DNA of 64,000 nt from Magnetospirillum sulfuroxidans (GTDB taxonomy: Bacteria; Pseudomonadota; Alphaproteobacteria; Rhodospirillales; Magnetospirillaceae): NCBI RefSeq assembly GCF_018224925.1, contig NZ_JAGTUF010000003.1, positions 1-64,000 on the forward strand, read 5' to 3'. A program made the position numbers and the translations under genes. Shown here in pieces: positions 26,051 through 33,018 of the stretch; the first letter of the stretch is position 1; every line of letters begins with the position of its first letter. Under the pieces are notes generated by a model. That model was not told the DNA's origin. It was given only the letters and a program-made list of their open reading frames with translations, and did not search any database.

Positions 26051-27522
26051 CACACACCCTCCGGCAGCGCGGTGAAGTTGGCGGCGGATTCCATCACGCC
26101 GGCCACCTTGAACACGGTTTCCTCGTCGAACGGACGACCGATCAGTTGCAGGCCCAAGGGCAGGCCGTCGGCGTTGAGGCCGGCGGGCAACGACAGGCCG
26201 GGCAGGCCGGCAAGGCTGGTGGGGATGGTGAACACGTCGTTCAACCACATGGTCACCGGATCATCGGTGTTTTCATCCATGCCGAAGGCGGCCGACGGCG
26301 CCGTCGGCGTCAAGATGACGTCGACATCCTGGAACGCCTTGGTGAAATCCTCGGCGATCAGGCGGCGGACTTTTTGCGCCTTGGAGTAATAGGCGTCGTA
26401 ATAGCCGGCGCTCAAGACATAGGTGCCGATCATGATGCGGCGGCGGACCTCGGAACCAAAGCCGGCGGCGCGCGATTTCTTGTACATGTCGTCAAGGGTC
26501 TTGCCCTCGACCCGCTGGCCGAAGCGCAGACCGTCATAGCGGGCCAGATTGGACGAAGCCTCGGCCGGGGCGACGATGTAATAGGTCGGCAGCGCGTATT
26601 TGGTGTGCGGCAGGCTGATTTCCACCGGGGTGGCGCCGGCGGCCTTCAGCCATTCGATGCCTTGTTCCCATACCCGCAAGATTTCGTCGGACAGGCCATC
26701 GGGGCGGTATTCCTTGGGAATGCCGACCTTAAGCCCGCGAATGTCGCCGGTCAGCGCCGCTTCGAAATTGGGCACCGGCAGGGGCGCCGAGGTGGAATCC
26801 TTGGCGTCGTGTCCGGCCATGGAGCCCAACATGATGGCGCAATCGCGGACGTCGCGGGCCATGGGGCCGGCCTGATCCAGCGAGCTGGCGAAGGCGACGA
26901 TGCCCCAGCGCGAGCAGCGGCCATAGGTCGGCTTGATGCCGGTGATGCCGCAAAAAGCCGCCGGCTGACGGATCGAGCCGCCGGTATCGGTGCCGGTGGC
27001 GCCCATGGCGATGCGGGCGGCGACAGCCGCCGCCGAACCACCCGACGAACCGCCCGGCACCAGCAACTTGGCCGGATCGGACTTCGACTTCCACGGGTTG
27101 ACGACCTTGCCGTAATAGCTGGTCATGTTGGACGAACCCATGGCGAATTCGTCCAGGTTCAGCTTGCCCAGCATGACCGAGCCGGCCGCTTTCAGCTTGC
27201 CCGAGACGGTGCTTTCATACGGCGGCTTGAAGCCTTCGAGAATGTGGCTGGCCGCCGTGGTTTGCACCCCCTTGGTGCAAAACAGGTCCTTGATGCCGAG
27301 CGGAATGCCTTCCAGGGCGCCGATCTGGCCGGCTTGGCGGCGCAGATCGGAAGCCTTGGCCTCCTCGCGCGCCTGTTCGGCGGTTTCGGTGATATAGGCG
27401 CCGAGGGAGCGCTTGGCCTGCATGGCCGTGATATGGGCCTCGGTCAGTTCAAGCGCGGTGAATTCGCCCTTGGCCATCTTGTCGCGGGCCTGGGCGATGG
27501 TCAGGTTGGTGAGCTTGGTCAT
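26050..27522 (-). CDS. gatA: Aspartyl/glutamyl-tRNA amidotransferase subunit A
   Basis: 490 residues of the amidase-signature family, hydrolysing glutamine to supply ammonia to GatB. The Ser-cisSer-Lys triad is visible: Lys in GIKDLFC, the Ser of [14 protein letters not shown] and the nucleophile in [16 protein letters not shown]. The length is normal. ATG 27522 overlaps the gatC stop (TAATG), so the three subunits are produced as one translationally coupled unit. Presence of GatCAB implies that Gln-tRNA and/or Asn-tRNA is made indirectly in this organism. Confidence 0.96.
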   Translation of the reverse strand: MTKLTNLTIAQARDKMAKGEFTALELTEAHITAMQAKRSLGAYITETAEQAREEAKASDLRRQAGQIGALEGIPLGIKDLFCTKGVQTTAASHILEGFKPPYESTVSGKLKAAGSVMLGKLNLDEFAMGSSNMTSYYGKVVNPWKSKSDPAKLLVPGGSSGGSAAAVAARIAMGATGTDTGGSIRQPAAFCGITGIKPTYGRCSRWGIVAFASSLDQAGPMARDVRDCAIMLGSMAGHDAKDSTSAPLPVPNFEAALTGDIRGLKVGIPKEYRPDGLSDEILRVWEQGIEWLKAAGATPVEISLPHTKYALPTYYIVAPAEASSNLARYDGLRFGQRVEGKTLDDMYKKSRAAGFGSEVRRRIMIGTYVLSAGYYDAYYSKAQKVRRLIAEDFTKAFQDVDVILTPTAPSAAFGMDENTDDPVTMWLNDVFTIPTSLAGLPGLSLPAGLNADGLPLGLQLIGRPFDEETVFKVAGVMESAANFTALPEGV

Positions 27523-27809
27523 TATTCCACCACCTTGGGAACGGTGAAGAAGCCGTCATCGGCATCGGGGGCGTTGGCGAGCACGGCGGCGACCTGGCCG
27601 CCATCGGTGACCTCGTCCTTACGCAGGGGCAAGGTCAGGTCGGCGACCGAGGACATCGGGGCGATCCCGGTGGTATCAACCTCGGCCAGTTGCTCGACGA
27701 ACTGTAAAATGCCGGAAAGTTCGCCGGCCAGATGGTCAAGATCCTCGTCGGGAATCTCGATGCGGGCCAGTTCGGCGATGGCGCGGACGGCTTTCTTGTC
27801 CAGGGACAT
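27522..27809 (-). CDS. gatC: Aspartyl/glutamyl-tRNA amidotransferase subunit C
   Basis: 95 residues from ATG 27809, the conserved start [19 protein letters not shown]; the open frame upstream of it is a shadow of the divergent regulator gene. GatC is a small helical protein that wraps around GatA and steadies the GatA-GatB interface. The family pattern is clear: helix pair with [13 protein letters not shown], then the loop [16 protein letters not shown] and the closing FFTVPKVVE. It is the first gene of gatCAB. Confidence 0.95.
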   Translation of the reverse strand: MSLDKKAVRAIAELARIEIPDEDLDHLAGELSGILQFVEQLAEVDTTGIAPMSSVADLTLPLRKDEVTDGGQVAAVLANAPDADDGFFTVPKVVE

Positions 27810-27923
27810 GCGGTGATGTTCTCCGTAAGCCAGAGCAAGATATCTTGCATTTGGATGAAGTTGGCCGGACGTTAACATCCGCACCCGCTGATCGCAACCC
27901 CGCCAAGGCTTTAACCGCCCACC

Positions 27924-28619
27924 ATGAGCAGCTTCGAATATCGTTTGCAGCGTATTCCGCAAGGGGTGGTCGTCTTGGACGACCTGCGCCGCGTCATTTC
28001 CGCCAACCGCCTGGCCCGGCGCATGCTGGAAACCCAAGGCGCCGGCCAGGGGGTGGCGGTGCTGGGCACTCATATTCTTGATCTGCATCCGCCCATGGTC
28101 CGGCCCAAGGTGCAATGGCTGCTGGATTGCGCCTTGGCTCAACCGGACGAGCCGGCTTCCATGGCCATGACCCTGCCGGTGGGAACATTGGTGGCCCGCG
28201 TTTCGGTGCTGGATGGCGCCGTCGGCGCCGGCTATTGCCTGGTGTTTCATCTGGTGGAGGCGCTGCCGCAGGCTCCGGCCGAGGCGTTGCTGAAATTGCC
28301 GCTGGATTCGCGCCACGGCGTGCGCCTGTTGGACGTGGCCTTGGCCGCGGCCTTTCGCGCCGAGCGGCATTATTCCCGCATCCTGGCCACGGATGGCAGC
28401 TTGCACCCCTGCACCATGGGCTTTTCCGAGTTGATCGACCGCTTGGACCCGGTGACCTTCTTGCAGGTGCATCGGTCGTGGATCGTCAATTTACGCCGGG
28501 CCAAGGCGGTCGAGCGGGTGGACGGCCAGTGGCGCATTGTCCTTGACGTCCCCGGGGCCGAACCGGTGCCGGTCAGTCGTGGCAAGGTGGAAAGTCTACG
28601 CCAGCGGCTGGCCATGTGA
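27924..28619 (+). CDS. rcoM: PAS-LytTR transcriptional regulator, RcoM-type CO sensor
   Basis: 231 residues. Residues 8-110 form a PAS domain and 130-228 a LytTR DNA-binding domain (ERHYSRILATDGS, FLQVHRSWIVNLRR, VPVSRGKVESLRQRL). This two-domain layout is that of RcoM, a haem-containing CO-responsive activator in which a His and a Met ligate the haem. Here His55 (DLHPPMVRP) and Met80 or Met82 have roughly the right spacing. The next gene is cowN, whose product protects nitrogenase from CO, and rcoM-cowN linkage is known. Direct repeats typical of LytTR targets lie between them. Haem binding itself is inferred. Confidence 0.75.
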   Translation: MSSFEYRLQRIPQGVVVLDDLRRVISANRLARRMLETQGAGQGVAVLGTHILDLHPPMVRPKVQWLLDCALAQPDEPASMAMTLPVGTLVARVSVLDGAVGAGYCLVFHLVEALPQAPAEALLKLPLDSRHGVRLLDVALAAAFRAERHYSRILATDGSLHPCTMGFSELIDRLDPVTFLQVHRSWIVNLRRAKAVERVDGQWRIVLDVPGAEPVPVSRGKVESLRQRLAM

Positions 28620-28638
28620 TGGCGTCGCCATCGCCATG

Positions 28639-28670
28639 CTGCATTTGGGGGGCGTCGGCTGCATTTGGGG
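28639..28670 (+). promoter_or_regulatory. Candidate RcoM/LytTR operator: 12-bp direct repeat
   Basis: CTGCATTTGGGG occurs exactly at 28639-28650 and 28659-28670, a 20-bp period (about two helical turns) as expected for two LytTR domains on one DNA face. It lies between rcoM and cowN, about 100 bases before the cowN start. The second copy also forms the palindrome GGGGAAATCCCC. Confidence 0.6.
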
Positions 28671-28768
28671 AAATCCCCAACGCCGTTGGCGCGGCAAGGC
28701 TTGAGCGGCGGCGGCGACTTTGGTCATGGTGGCGTGCTGCCGCCGAACAGCTTTAAGGTTTCCGACCC

Positions 28769-29065
28769 ATGACCAACATTTCCCTTCCCGACCGCTATGT
28801 CAGCTTTGGTGGCATCGATTGCGAAGGCCACGCCAAGACGGTGATCGAACGCGTTCTTGCCATCATCGCCGACCCCGCCAAATCCAACGCGTTGTGGGAT
28901 CGCTTCGTCATTCGCTTGGCCGAAGCCGGCAAGGTCGGCTTTCGCAAGGCCGACGAATTGTGCCTTGCCTGCAGCCACACCTATTACATCGAGGAATTGT
29001 TCGAGGAACATGGCGACGAGATCGGTCTGAGCGCCCTGCGCGCGCTGGAAGACGAGTGCTGCTGA
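28769..29065 (+). CDS. cowN: CowN, protects nitrogen fixation from carbon monoxide
   Basis: 98 residues from ATG 28769 (TTTAAGGTTT upstream). The sequence follows the CowN pattern: the N-terminal PDRYVSFGGIDCEGHA, the central DPAKSNALWDRF, HTYYIEELFEEHGDE and the terminal LEDECC. CowN binds nitrogenase and relieves CO inhibition, allowing growth on N2 when CO is present. Its presence implies that the genome also encodes nitrogenase, not visible here. The upstream repeats and the rcoM gene suggest CO-dependent induction. Confidence 0.88.
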   Translation: MTNISLPDRYVSFGGIDCEGHAKTVIERVLAIIADPAKSNALWDRFVIRLAEAGKVGFRKADELCLACSHTYYIEELFEEHGDEIGLSALRALEDECC

Positions 29066-29157
29066 TCCCCGACCGGGGAGATGTGCCGCGCCGGCTTTTT
29101 TGATCCGGTGGCGTCGCGTCTGTTGCGCGCCGGCGCTGGCCGTGCTGCATTAGGGGC

Positions 29158-29640
29158 ATGTCCATTGTCTTGCCCGCCGACTTGAAATCCGCTTTGCCGC
29201 GCCATGCCCGGCTGATGGGGCTTGATCTGGGGACCAAGACCATCGGTCTGGCCTTGTCGGACGTGCGGCTGACCATCGCCAGCCCGTTCGACACCATCCG
29301 CCGCACCAAGTTCACCAAGGATGCCGAAATCTTGTTCGCTCATATGGACAAGCACGAGGTCGCCGGGCTGGTGCTGGGGCTGCCGGTGGAAATGGACGGC
29401 ACCGAGGGGGCGCGGTGTCAATCGACGCGGACTTTTGCCCGCAATCTTTTGGCCCGCCGCGATGTACCCTTGGCTTTTTGGGATGAGCGGCTGTCCACCG
29501 CCGCCGTTACCCGGACCTTGCTTGAAGCCGATTCCAGCCGGGCGCGCCGGGCCGAAGTGGTCGATAAGATGGCCGCCGGCTATATCTTGCAAGGGGCGCT
29601 GGACTTTTTGTCGCGTCAGCTCGAACAGGGGGGGGATTGA
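29158..29640 (+). CDS. ruvX: Putative pre-16S rRNA nuclease / Holliday-junction resolvase
   Basis: 160 residues of the YqgF/RuvX family, RNase H-like fold. Visible motifs are LMGLDLGTKTIGLALSD (first catalytic Asp), VLGLPVEMDGTEG, the WDERLSTAA acidic residue and the late Asp in VVDKMAAGYIL. The family matures 16S rRNA 5' ends and has been credited with Holliday-junction cleavage. AGGGG directly before ATG 29158 serves as ribosome site and also belongs to a CTGCATTAGGGG element resembling the cowN repeats. Its end overlaps the convergent gene by 25 bases. Confidence 0.9.
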   Translation: MSIVLPADLKSALPRHARLMGLDLGTKTIGLALSDVRLTIASPFDTIRRTKFTKDAEILFAHMDKHEVAGLVLGLPVEMDGTEGARCQSTRTFARNLLARRDVPLAFWDERLSTAAVTRTLLEADSSRARRAEVVDKMAAGYILQGALDFLSRQLEQGGD

Positions 29641-30071
29641 CCTAATTCCCGCCACAGCATGGCGCTGGCGGTTTCCACCGCTGCCGCCACCAGCGGCGTC
29701 AATCCGGCGGAAAACGGGACTTGCCGAAGCGCCACCGCTCCCAGCACCTCGGTGTGCGGCGGTTGCGTCAACAATCGACGCATGGCGGCTAAAATGCTGG
29801 CGGTGCCCGCCCCCAGGGGGCCTTGCGGGTCACTGGGGACCTCGGATTCACACAGGCGCAGCACTTGGCCCGGCCGTCCCAGGTGACCGGCCAGACTGGT
29901 GACCAAGATGGCGCTGCGACATTGGCGCAGCAGATCAAGAACCCCACCTTCGCCGCCATCATGCAGACGAACATGCGCGGGCCAACGGCGACGGGCCAGC
30001 CGTTGATGTACGGCCGTGCCAAAGCCGTCATCGGCGTGCAATGGGTTTCCCAGACAAATCAGGCCGATCAC
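29616..30071 (-). CDS. Hydrogenase-maturation-protease-like protein, diverged
   Basis: 151 residues from GTG 30071 with an excellent AAGGAGCGGTC site. The N-terminus CLGNPLHADDGFG is the signature of the HyaD/HycI endopeptidases that trim [NiFe]-hydrogenase large subunits. Of the three nickel-binding residues in HybD, the first is an acidic match. The second (normally Asp in VDA) reads VTS here, and the third is unclear around PPHTEVL. It may have lost or changed activity. No hydrogenase structural genes are nearby, so it is an orphan. It overlaps ruvX convergently. Confidence 0.65.
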   Translation of the reverse strand: MIGLICLGNPLHADDGFGTAVHQRLARRRWPAHVRLHDGGEGGVLDLLRQCRSAILVTSLAGHLGRPGQVLRLCESEVPSDPQGPLGAGTASILAAMRRLLTQPPHTEVLGAVALRQVPFSAGLTPLVAAAVETASAMLWRELGQSPPCSS

Positions 30072-30196
30072 GACCGCTCCTTCATATACATAAGGGTGAG
30101 TTTAGGCTTTGTCGGTGAAATTGGCGAGCCTCATGCGGCGGGCAGGAACGGCCGCCATCCTAAGCTGATTTTAGAATGCACCTTAAAGCCTATATA

Positions 30197-30303
30197 AGGT
30201 TCATGGTGTGTGCGTATTGTCTTGATTCCCGTCGCGGCCTCAGGATAGGCTCTCGGCCATCGGAACCGTCCACCACTTATGGGGTGTGGCGGCTTTTTTT
30301 TTG
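30197..30303 (+). ncRNA. Candidate small RNA or attenuated leader before bacteriohemerythrin
   Basis: About 105 bases between a TATATA element (30191) and a terminator (30266-30302) contain no good open frame but two potential GC-rich stems. With the terminator placed upstream of the hemerythrin ATG, this could be a free small RNA or a conditional leader. I match it to no known RNA family. Confidence 0.3.
30266..30302 (+). terminator. Intrinsic terminator with nine T upstream of bacteriohemerythrin
   Basis: CCG-(T)-CCAC pairs with GTGG-CGG around a 12-base loop, followed by C and nine T (30294-30302). No + strand gene ends just before it; ruvX stopped 626 bases earlier. Confidence 0.65.
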
Positions 30304-30328
30304 CCGACGTGATGGGGGGATGGGATAA

Positions 30329-30742
30329 ATGCTGGCCTGGGAGCATGGCTACAAAATCGGGCAATGGGAAATGGATGCGGAGCATCTGATCCTGTTTTCC
30401 CTTTTGAATCAGCTCGATATCAATATCAACGCCGACCTTGCCGACGAGTGTATTTATGACGTGCTGGCGGCATTGGACGCTTATATCGATTACCACTTTG
30501 CCCATGAAGAGGCCTTGATGAAGGCGTGGGACTATCCGCATCTGGAAAGCCACTCCGCCTTACACCATCAATTCATGAACGAAATCGCCCGCCTGCGCGA
30601 GCTGGTCAAGGGCGGTGATACGGTGAGGGGCGCCCTTAAGGTGCGGGGTTTCGTGTTGGAGTGGTTGCTGAACCACATCATGGAAACCGATGTCGATTAT
30701 GCTCGCTTCATCGCCGAAAAATCGAAGAAGTCGAGCGCCTGA
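30329..30742 (+). CDS. Bacteriohemerythrin
   Basis: 137 residues, a single hemerythrin four-helix bundle holding a non-haem di-iron O2 site. Ligand pattern: N-terminal W..G...MD.EH, then HFAHEEALM, HSALHHQFM and HIMETDVDYARF, giving the expected His and Glu/Asp set. Single-domain bacteriohemerythrins bind, store or deliver O2 and are unusually abundant in magnetospirilla. ATG 30329 follows GGGGGGATGGG. It lies 42 bases before the EAL-like gene and is probably co-transcribed with it, which hints at oxygen-linked second-messenger signalling. Confidence 0.92.
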   Translation: MLAWEHGYKIGQWEMDAEHLILFSLLNQLDININADLADECIYDVLAALDAYIDYHFAHEEALMKAWDYPHLESHSALHHQFMNEIARLRELVKGGDTVRGALKVRGFVLEWLLNHIMETDVDYARFIAEKSKKSSA

Positions 30743-30784
30743 CGCCGCATTGCGAACTGGAAGCAGAAGGAGGGCGCTGTCGCC

Positions 30785-31960
30785 ATGCGTGTGACGGAAA
30801 TCGAACGTGCGTTCCTGCATGAACTCCATGCCATCAAGAAAGATCCGCTCGGCAAGCGGGTGATCCACTTTTGCGTTTCGGCCGTGCCAACCTTGCCCGA
30901 CGCCACCCGGCGGCTGGAAAGCGTCAAGCATTACATCACCAAAAGCTTTAGCCGATCGCCTTATTGCAAGGTATTCCCCGTGCATAACGGCGACCTGTTC
31001 GTCGCCTATTCCCATGTCACCGTCTCCGAGGTGCTGGGGGTCTGCGCCAAGGTGGAAAAGCTGTTCCTCGACGACGAGCCGGTGAGCAGCCGTAATGCCT
31101 ATGGGGAATACGCTTTCTATAAGATCGCCGATGCCTCCAAGGATTTGGAAGCGGTGTTCCACGCCTTCAAGGCGATCATCGCCGACAGCCAACCCGAAGC
31201 GGCAAAAACGCTGAAAAAACCCATGTCGGCGGAAAACCTGCATTTCTTGGGCGAGAAGATCCGCAATCTCGACCTGCGGAACTGCATCTTCAATCAGCCG
31301 GTCTATTTCATCGGCGAGCAAGTGCCGTCAATCGAGTTCCTGGAATTCTTTGTTTCGACCAAGCAGATCGAGGAAAACTTCCTCCCCGATATCAGCCTGA
31401 CCGGTTCGCCTTGGCTGTTCAATGCGCTGAAGGAGGATTTGGACCGTGCGACATTGCGGACCATGGCGCGGGAAATCCCCGAATACCGGCACAAGGCGTT
31501 CAGCGTCAATCTGACCCTTAACACGGCAAGTTCCAAGGAATTCGCCCAGTTCAACGAGGCTTTGCCCGGCCGCCTGGCCGGCCGCATTGTCATCGAGGTG
31601 CACAAGACCGACGTGGTCCAGCATCTTGACTTGTATCGGCAGGTGCGCAAGACGACGGAAAAACTGGGGTTGAAACTGTGTATCGACGGTGTCGAATGGC
31701 AGGATTTCGACGTGCTGTCCCTGGGGCGGCTGCGGCCGGATTTCGTCAAGATCGGCTGGAGCGAATCCATGCTGTCGCCGTCGGAGGAGGGGCTGCAATC
31801 CCTGGTCGGCGGCTTGAAAGGTCTGAACGGCCATGGGCAGGCGGTCTTGACCCGTTGCGACAACCCCAAGGCCTTTCCCTTTGCCCGAGGGCTGGGGATT
31901 CGCTTCGTCCAAGGGCGGCTGGCCGATCAGTTCTTTAAAAGTGGAATGAAGTTGCAGTGA
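30785..31960 (+). CDS. Degenerate EAL-domain protein, probably catalytically inactive
   Basis: 391 residues. The C-terminal half (about 175-385) follows EAL-domain secondary structure: FSVNLTLNT, RIVIEVHKTDVV, LGLKLCIDGVEWQDF, PDFVKIGW, AVLTRCDNPKAFPFARGLGI. The signature EAL triplet is missing and several metal-binding acidic residues are replaced, so cyclic-di-GMP hydrolysis is unlikely. Such proteins act as binding or scaffolding relatives. The N-terminal 170 residues match nothing I recognise. AAGGAGGG lies 12 bases before ATG 30785. It follows the bacteriohemerythrin in the same direction. Confidence 0.7.
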   Translation: MRVTEIERAFLHELHAIKKDPLGKRVIHFCVSAVPTLPDATRRLESVKHYITKSFSRSPYCKVFPVHNGDLFVAYSHVTVSEVLGVCAKVEKLFLDDEPVSSRNAYGEYAFYKIADASKDLEAVFHAFKAIIADSQPEAAKTLKKPMSAENLHFLGEKIRNLDLRNCIFNQPVYFIGEQVPSIEFLEFFVSTKQIEENFLPDISLTGSPWLFNALKEDLDRATLRTMAREIPEYRHKAFSVNLTLNTASSKEFAQFNEALPGRLAGRIVIEVHKTDVVQHLDLYRQVRKTTEKLGLKLCIDGVEWQDFDVLSLGRLRPDFVKIGWSESMLSPSEEGLQSLVGGLKGLNGHGQAVLTRCDNPKAFPFARGLGIRFVQGRLADQFFKSGMKLQ

Positions 31961-32115
31961 CGCTTGCATAATTCCTTTGTCCGCGGGCTCGCTCCGGCGT
32001 GCGGGATCGCTTTGTCTGTGAAACGCGCCATGATAGCTTTTCCGAAGGATGTGTCGGAAGGTTGTCCCCAATCGTGCCTGCGCGTAATGTGCGCTTGGGG
32101 AGAAAATGGATTTCT

Positions 32116-32967
32116 ATGCGGAACGCTTGGACATTTCTCGCAGGGGTTTTCTTCGCCGGCTACGTCATGCTGTGGTCGGCGCCCATTGCCGTCGTGATGG
32201 CGGTGCTGGCCGGTTGGGGCGGGCACATCAACCTGTTTCACGCCTTTTCGGCGGAATCGGTGTTTGGTGTCCGCGATATGGACGGCCGTTTGCAGGCGCG
32301 CATGGTCAATGTCAGCTTTCGCCCGACCATGGTGGCGGTGGCTGGCGATCCGCGTCCGCGTCGTTTGTTGCTGCGGTTGGAAGTCATCGACGCCAACGTC
32401 TTTGACGGCTCGGCCGGGCAGGGCCGGGTCCGGTTGGATGCTTGGCCCCTGGACGACAGCGTCGATCTGTTGAAGCCGCCGCTCTATACAGTGGTCGCCC
32501 CTGGCCGCCGGGGGGTGATCGACGACGATTCGGTGCTGATGGTGGAAGCCGGGACCCGGCGCAGCGCTTATTCGCTGGCGACGGGGGGCTGGCTTTACGA
32601 TTCCGATGGCGCGGTCACGGCCTTTACCGTCGATGGCGGTCGGCACCGGTTGCTGGCGGCCGCCGCCGCCGACGATGAGATGCCGGTTGGTTCGGTGGCG
32701 GTGGTTACCTATGCCAGCCCGCAAGGGGTGTTGAAACGTTTGCTGGTGGGCGCCAGCGATCCCACCCGCGCCCGTCTGCTGCGCACCTCGGTATCGCTGA
32801 TTCATCCTCAATTACGCACTGAACCCACGGGGCTGCGCTGGATCGATCTGGCGATGCCGGCGGGAACCATTCGTGTGCCGTTGATCGGCGATACCCTTGA
32901 TCTGGCGCGGGCCGAGGTCCCCATGGGCCTGAGTATCCGCGAATTCCGCCCCTGGCAGGGCGGCTAG
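32116..32967 (+). CDS. Membrane-anchored protein of unknown function
   Basis: 283 residues from ATG 32116, chosen because a hydrophobic anchor (TFLAGVFFAGYVMLWSAPIA) follows at once and GGGAGAAAATGG lies just upstream; the frame is open from 31999 but that extension looks non-coding. The remainder should be periplasmic and is beta-rich, with patterns such as RLLLRLEVIDANVFDGSAGQ, LATGGWLYDSDGAVTAFTVD and WIDLAMPAGTIRVPLIGD. I recognise no family. It stands alone between the EAL-like gene and convergent recN. Confidence 0.6.
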   Translation: MRNAWTFLAGVFFAGYVMLWSAPIAVVMAVLAGWGGHINLFHAFSAESVFGVRDMDGRLQARMVNVSFRPTMVAVAGDPRPRRLLLRLEVIDANVFDGSAGQGRVRLDAWPLDDSVDLLKPPLYTVVAPGRRGVIDDDSVLMVEAGTRRSAYSLATGGWLYDSDGAVTAFTVDGGRHRLLAAAAADDEMPVGSVAVVTYASPQGVLKRLLVGASDPTRARLLRTSVSLIHPQLRTEPTGLRWIDLAMPAGTIRVPLIGDTLDLARAEVPMGLSIREFRPWQGG

Positions 32968-32981
32968 AGAAAATGACGAGG

Positions 32982-33018
32982 TTAGACCGTGATGCACATT
33001 TAGGGCATCACGGTCTAA
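32982..33018. terminator. Perfect 14-bp inverted repeat at the convergent end of recN
   Basis: TTAGACCGTGATGC and GCATCACGGTCTAA flank a 9-base loop. The right arm includes the recN stop codon (TAG at 33017-33015 on the minus strand). It would form a strong hairpin in both transcripts; no T-run follows on either side. Confidence 0.6.

Noticed and set aside
27522-28472. 316-codon frame as an extended GatC
   Set aside because: GatC is normally about 95 residues and starts at MSLDKK; the extension is antisense to rcoM.
28685-28705. Sigma-54 promoter upstream of cowN (TTGGC...)
   Set aside because: The GG and GC elements do not have the required 10-base spacing.
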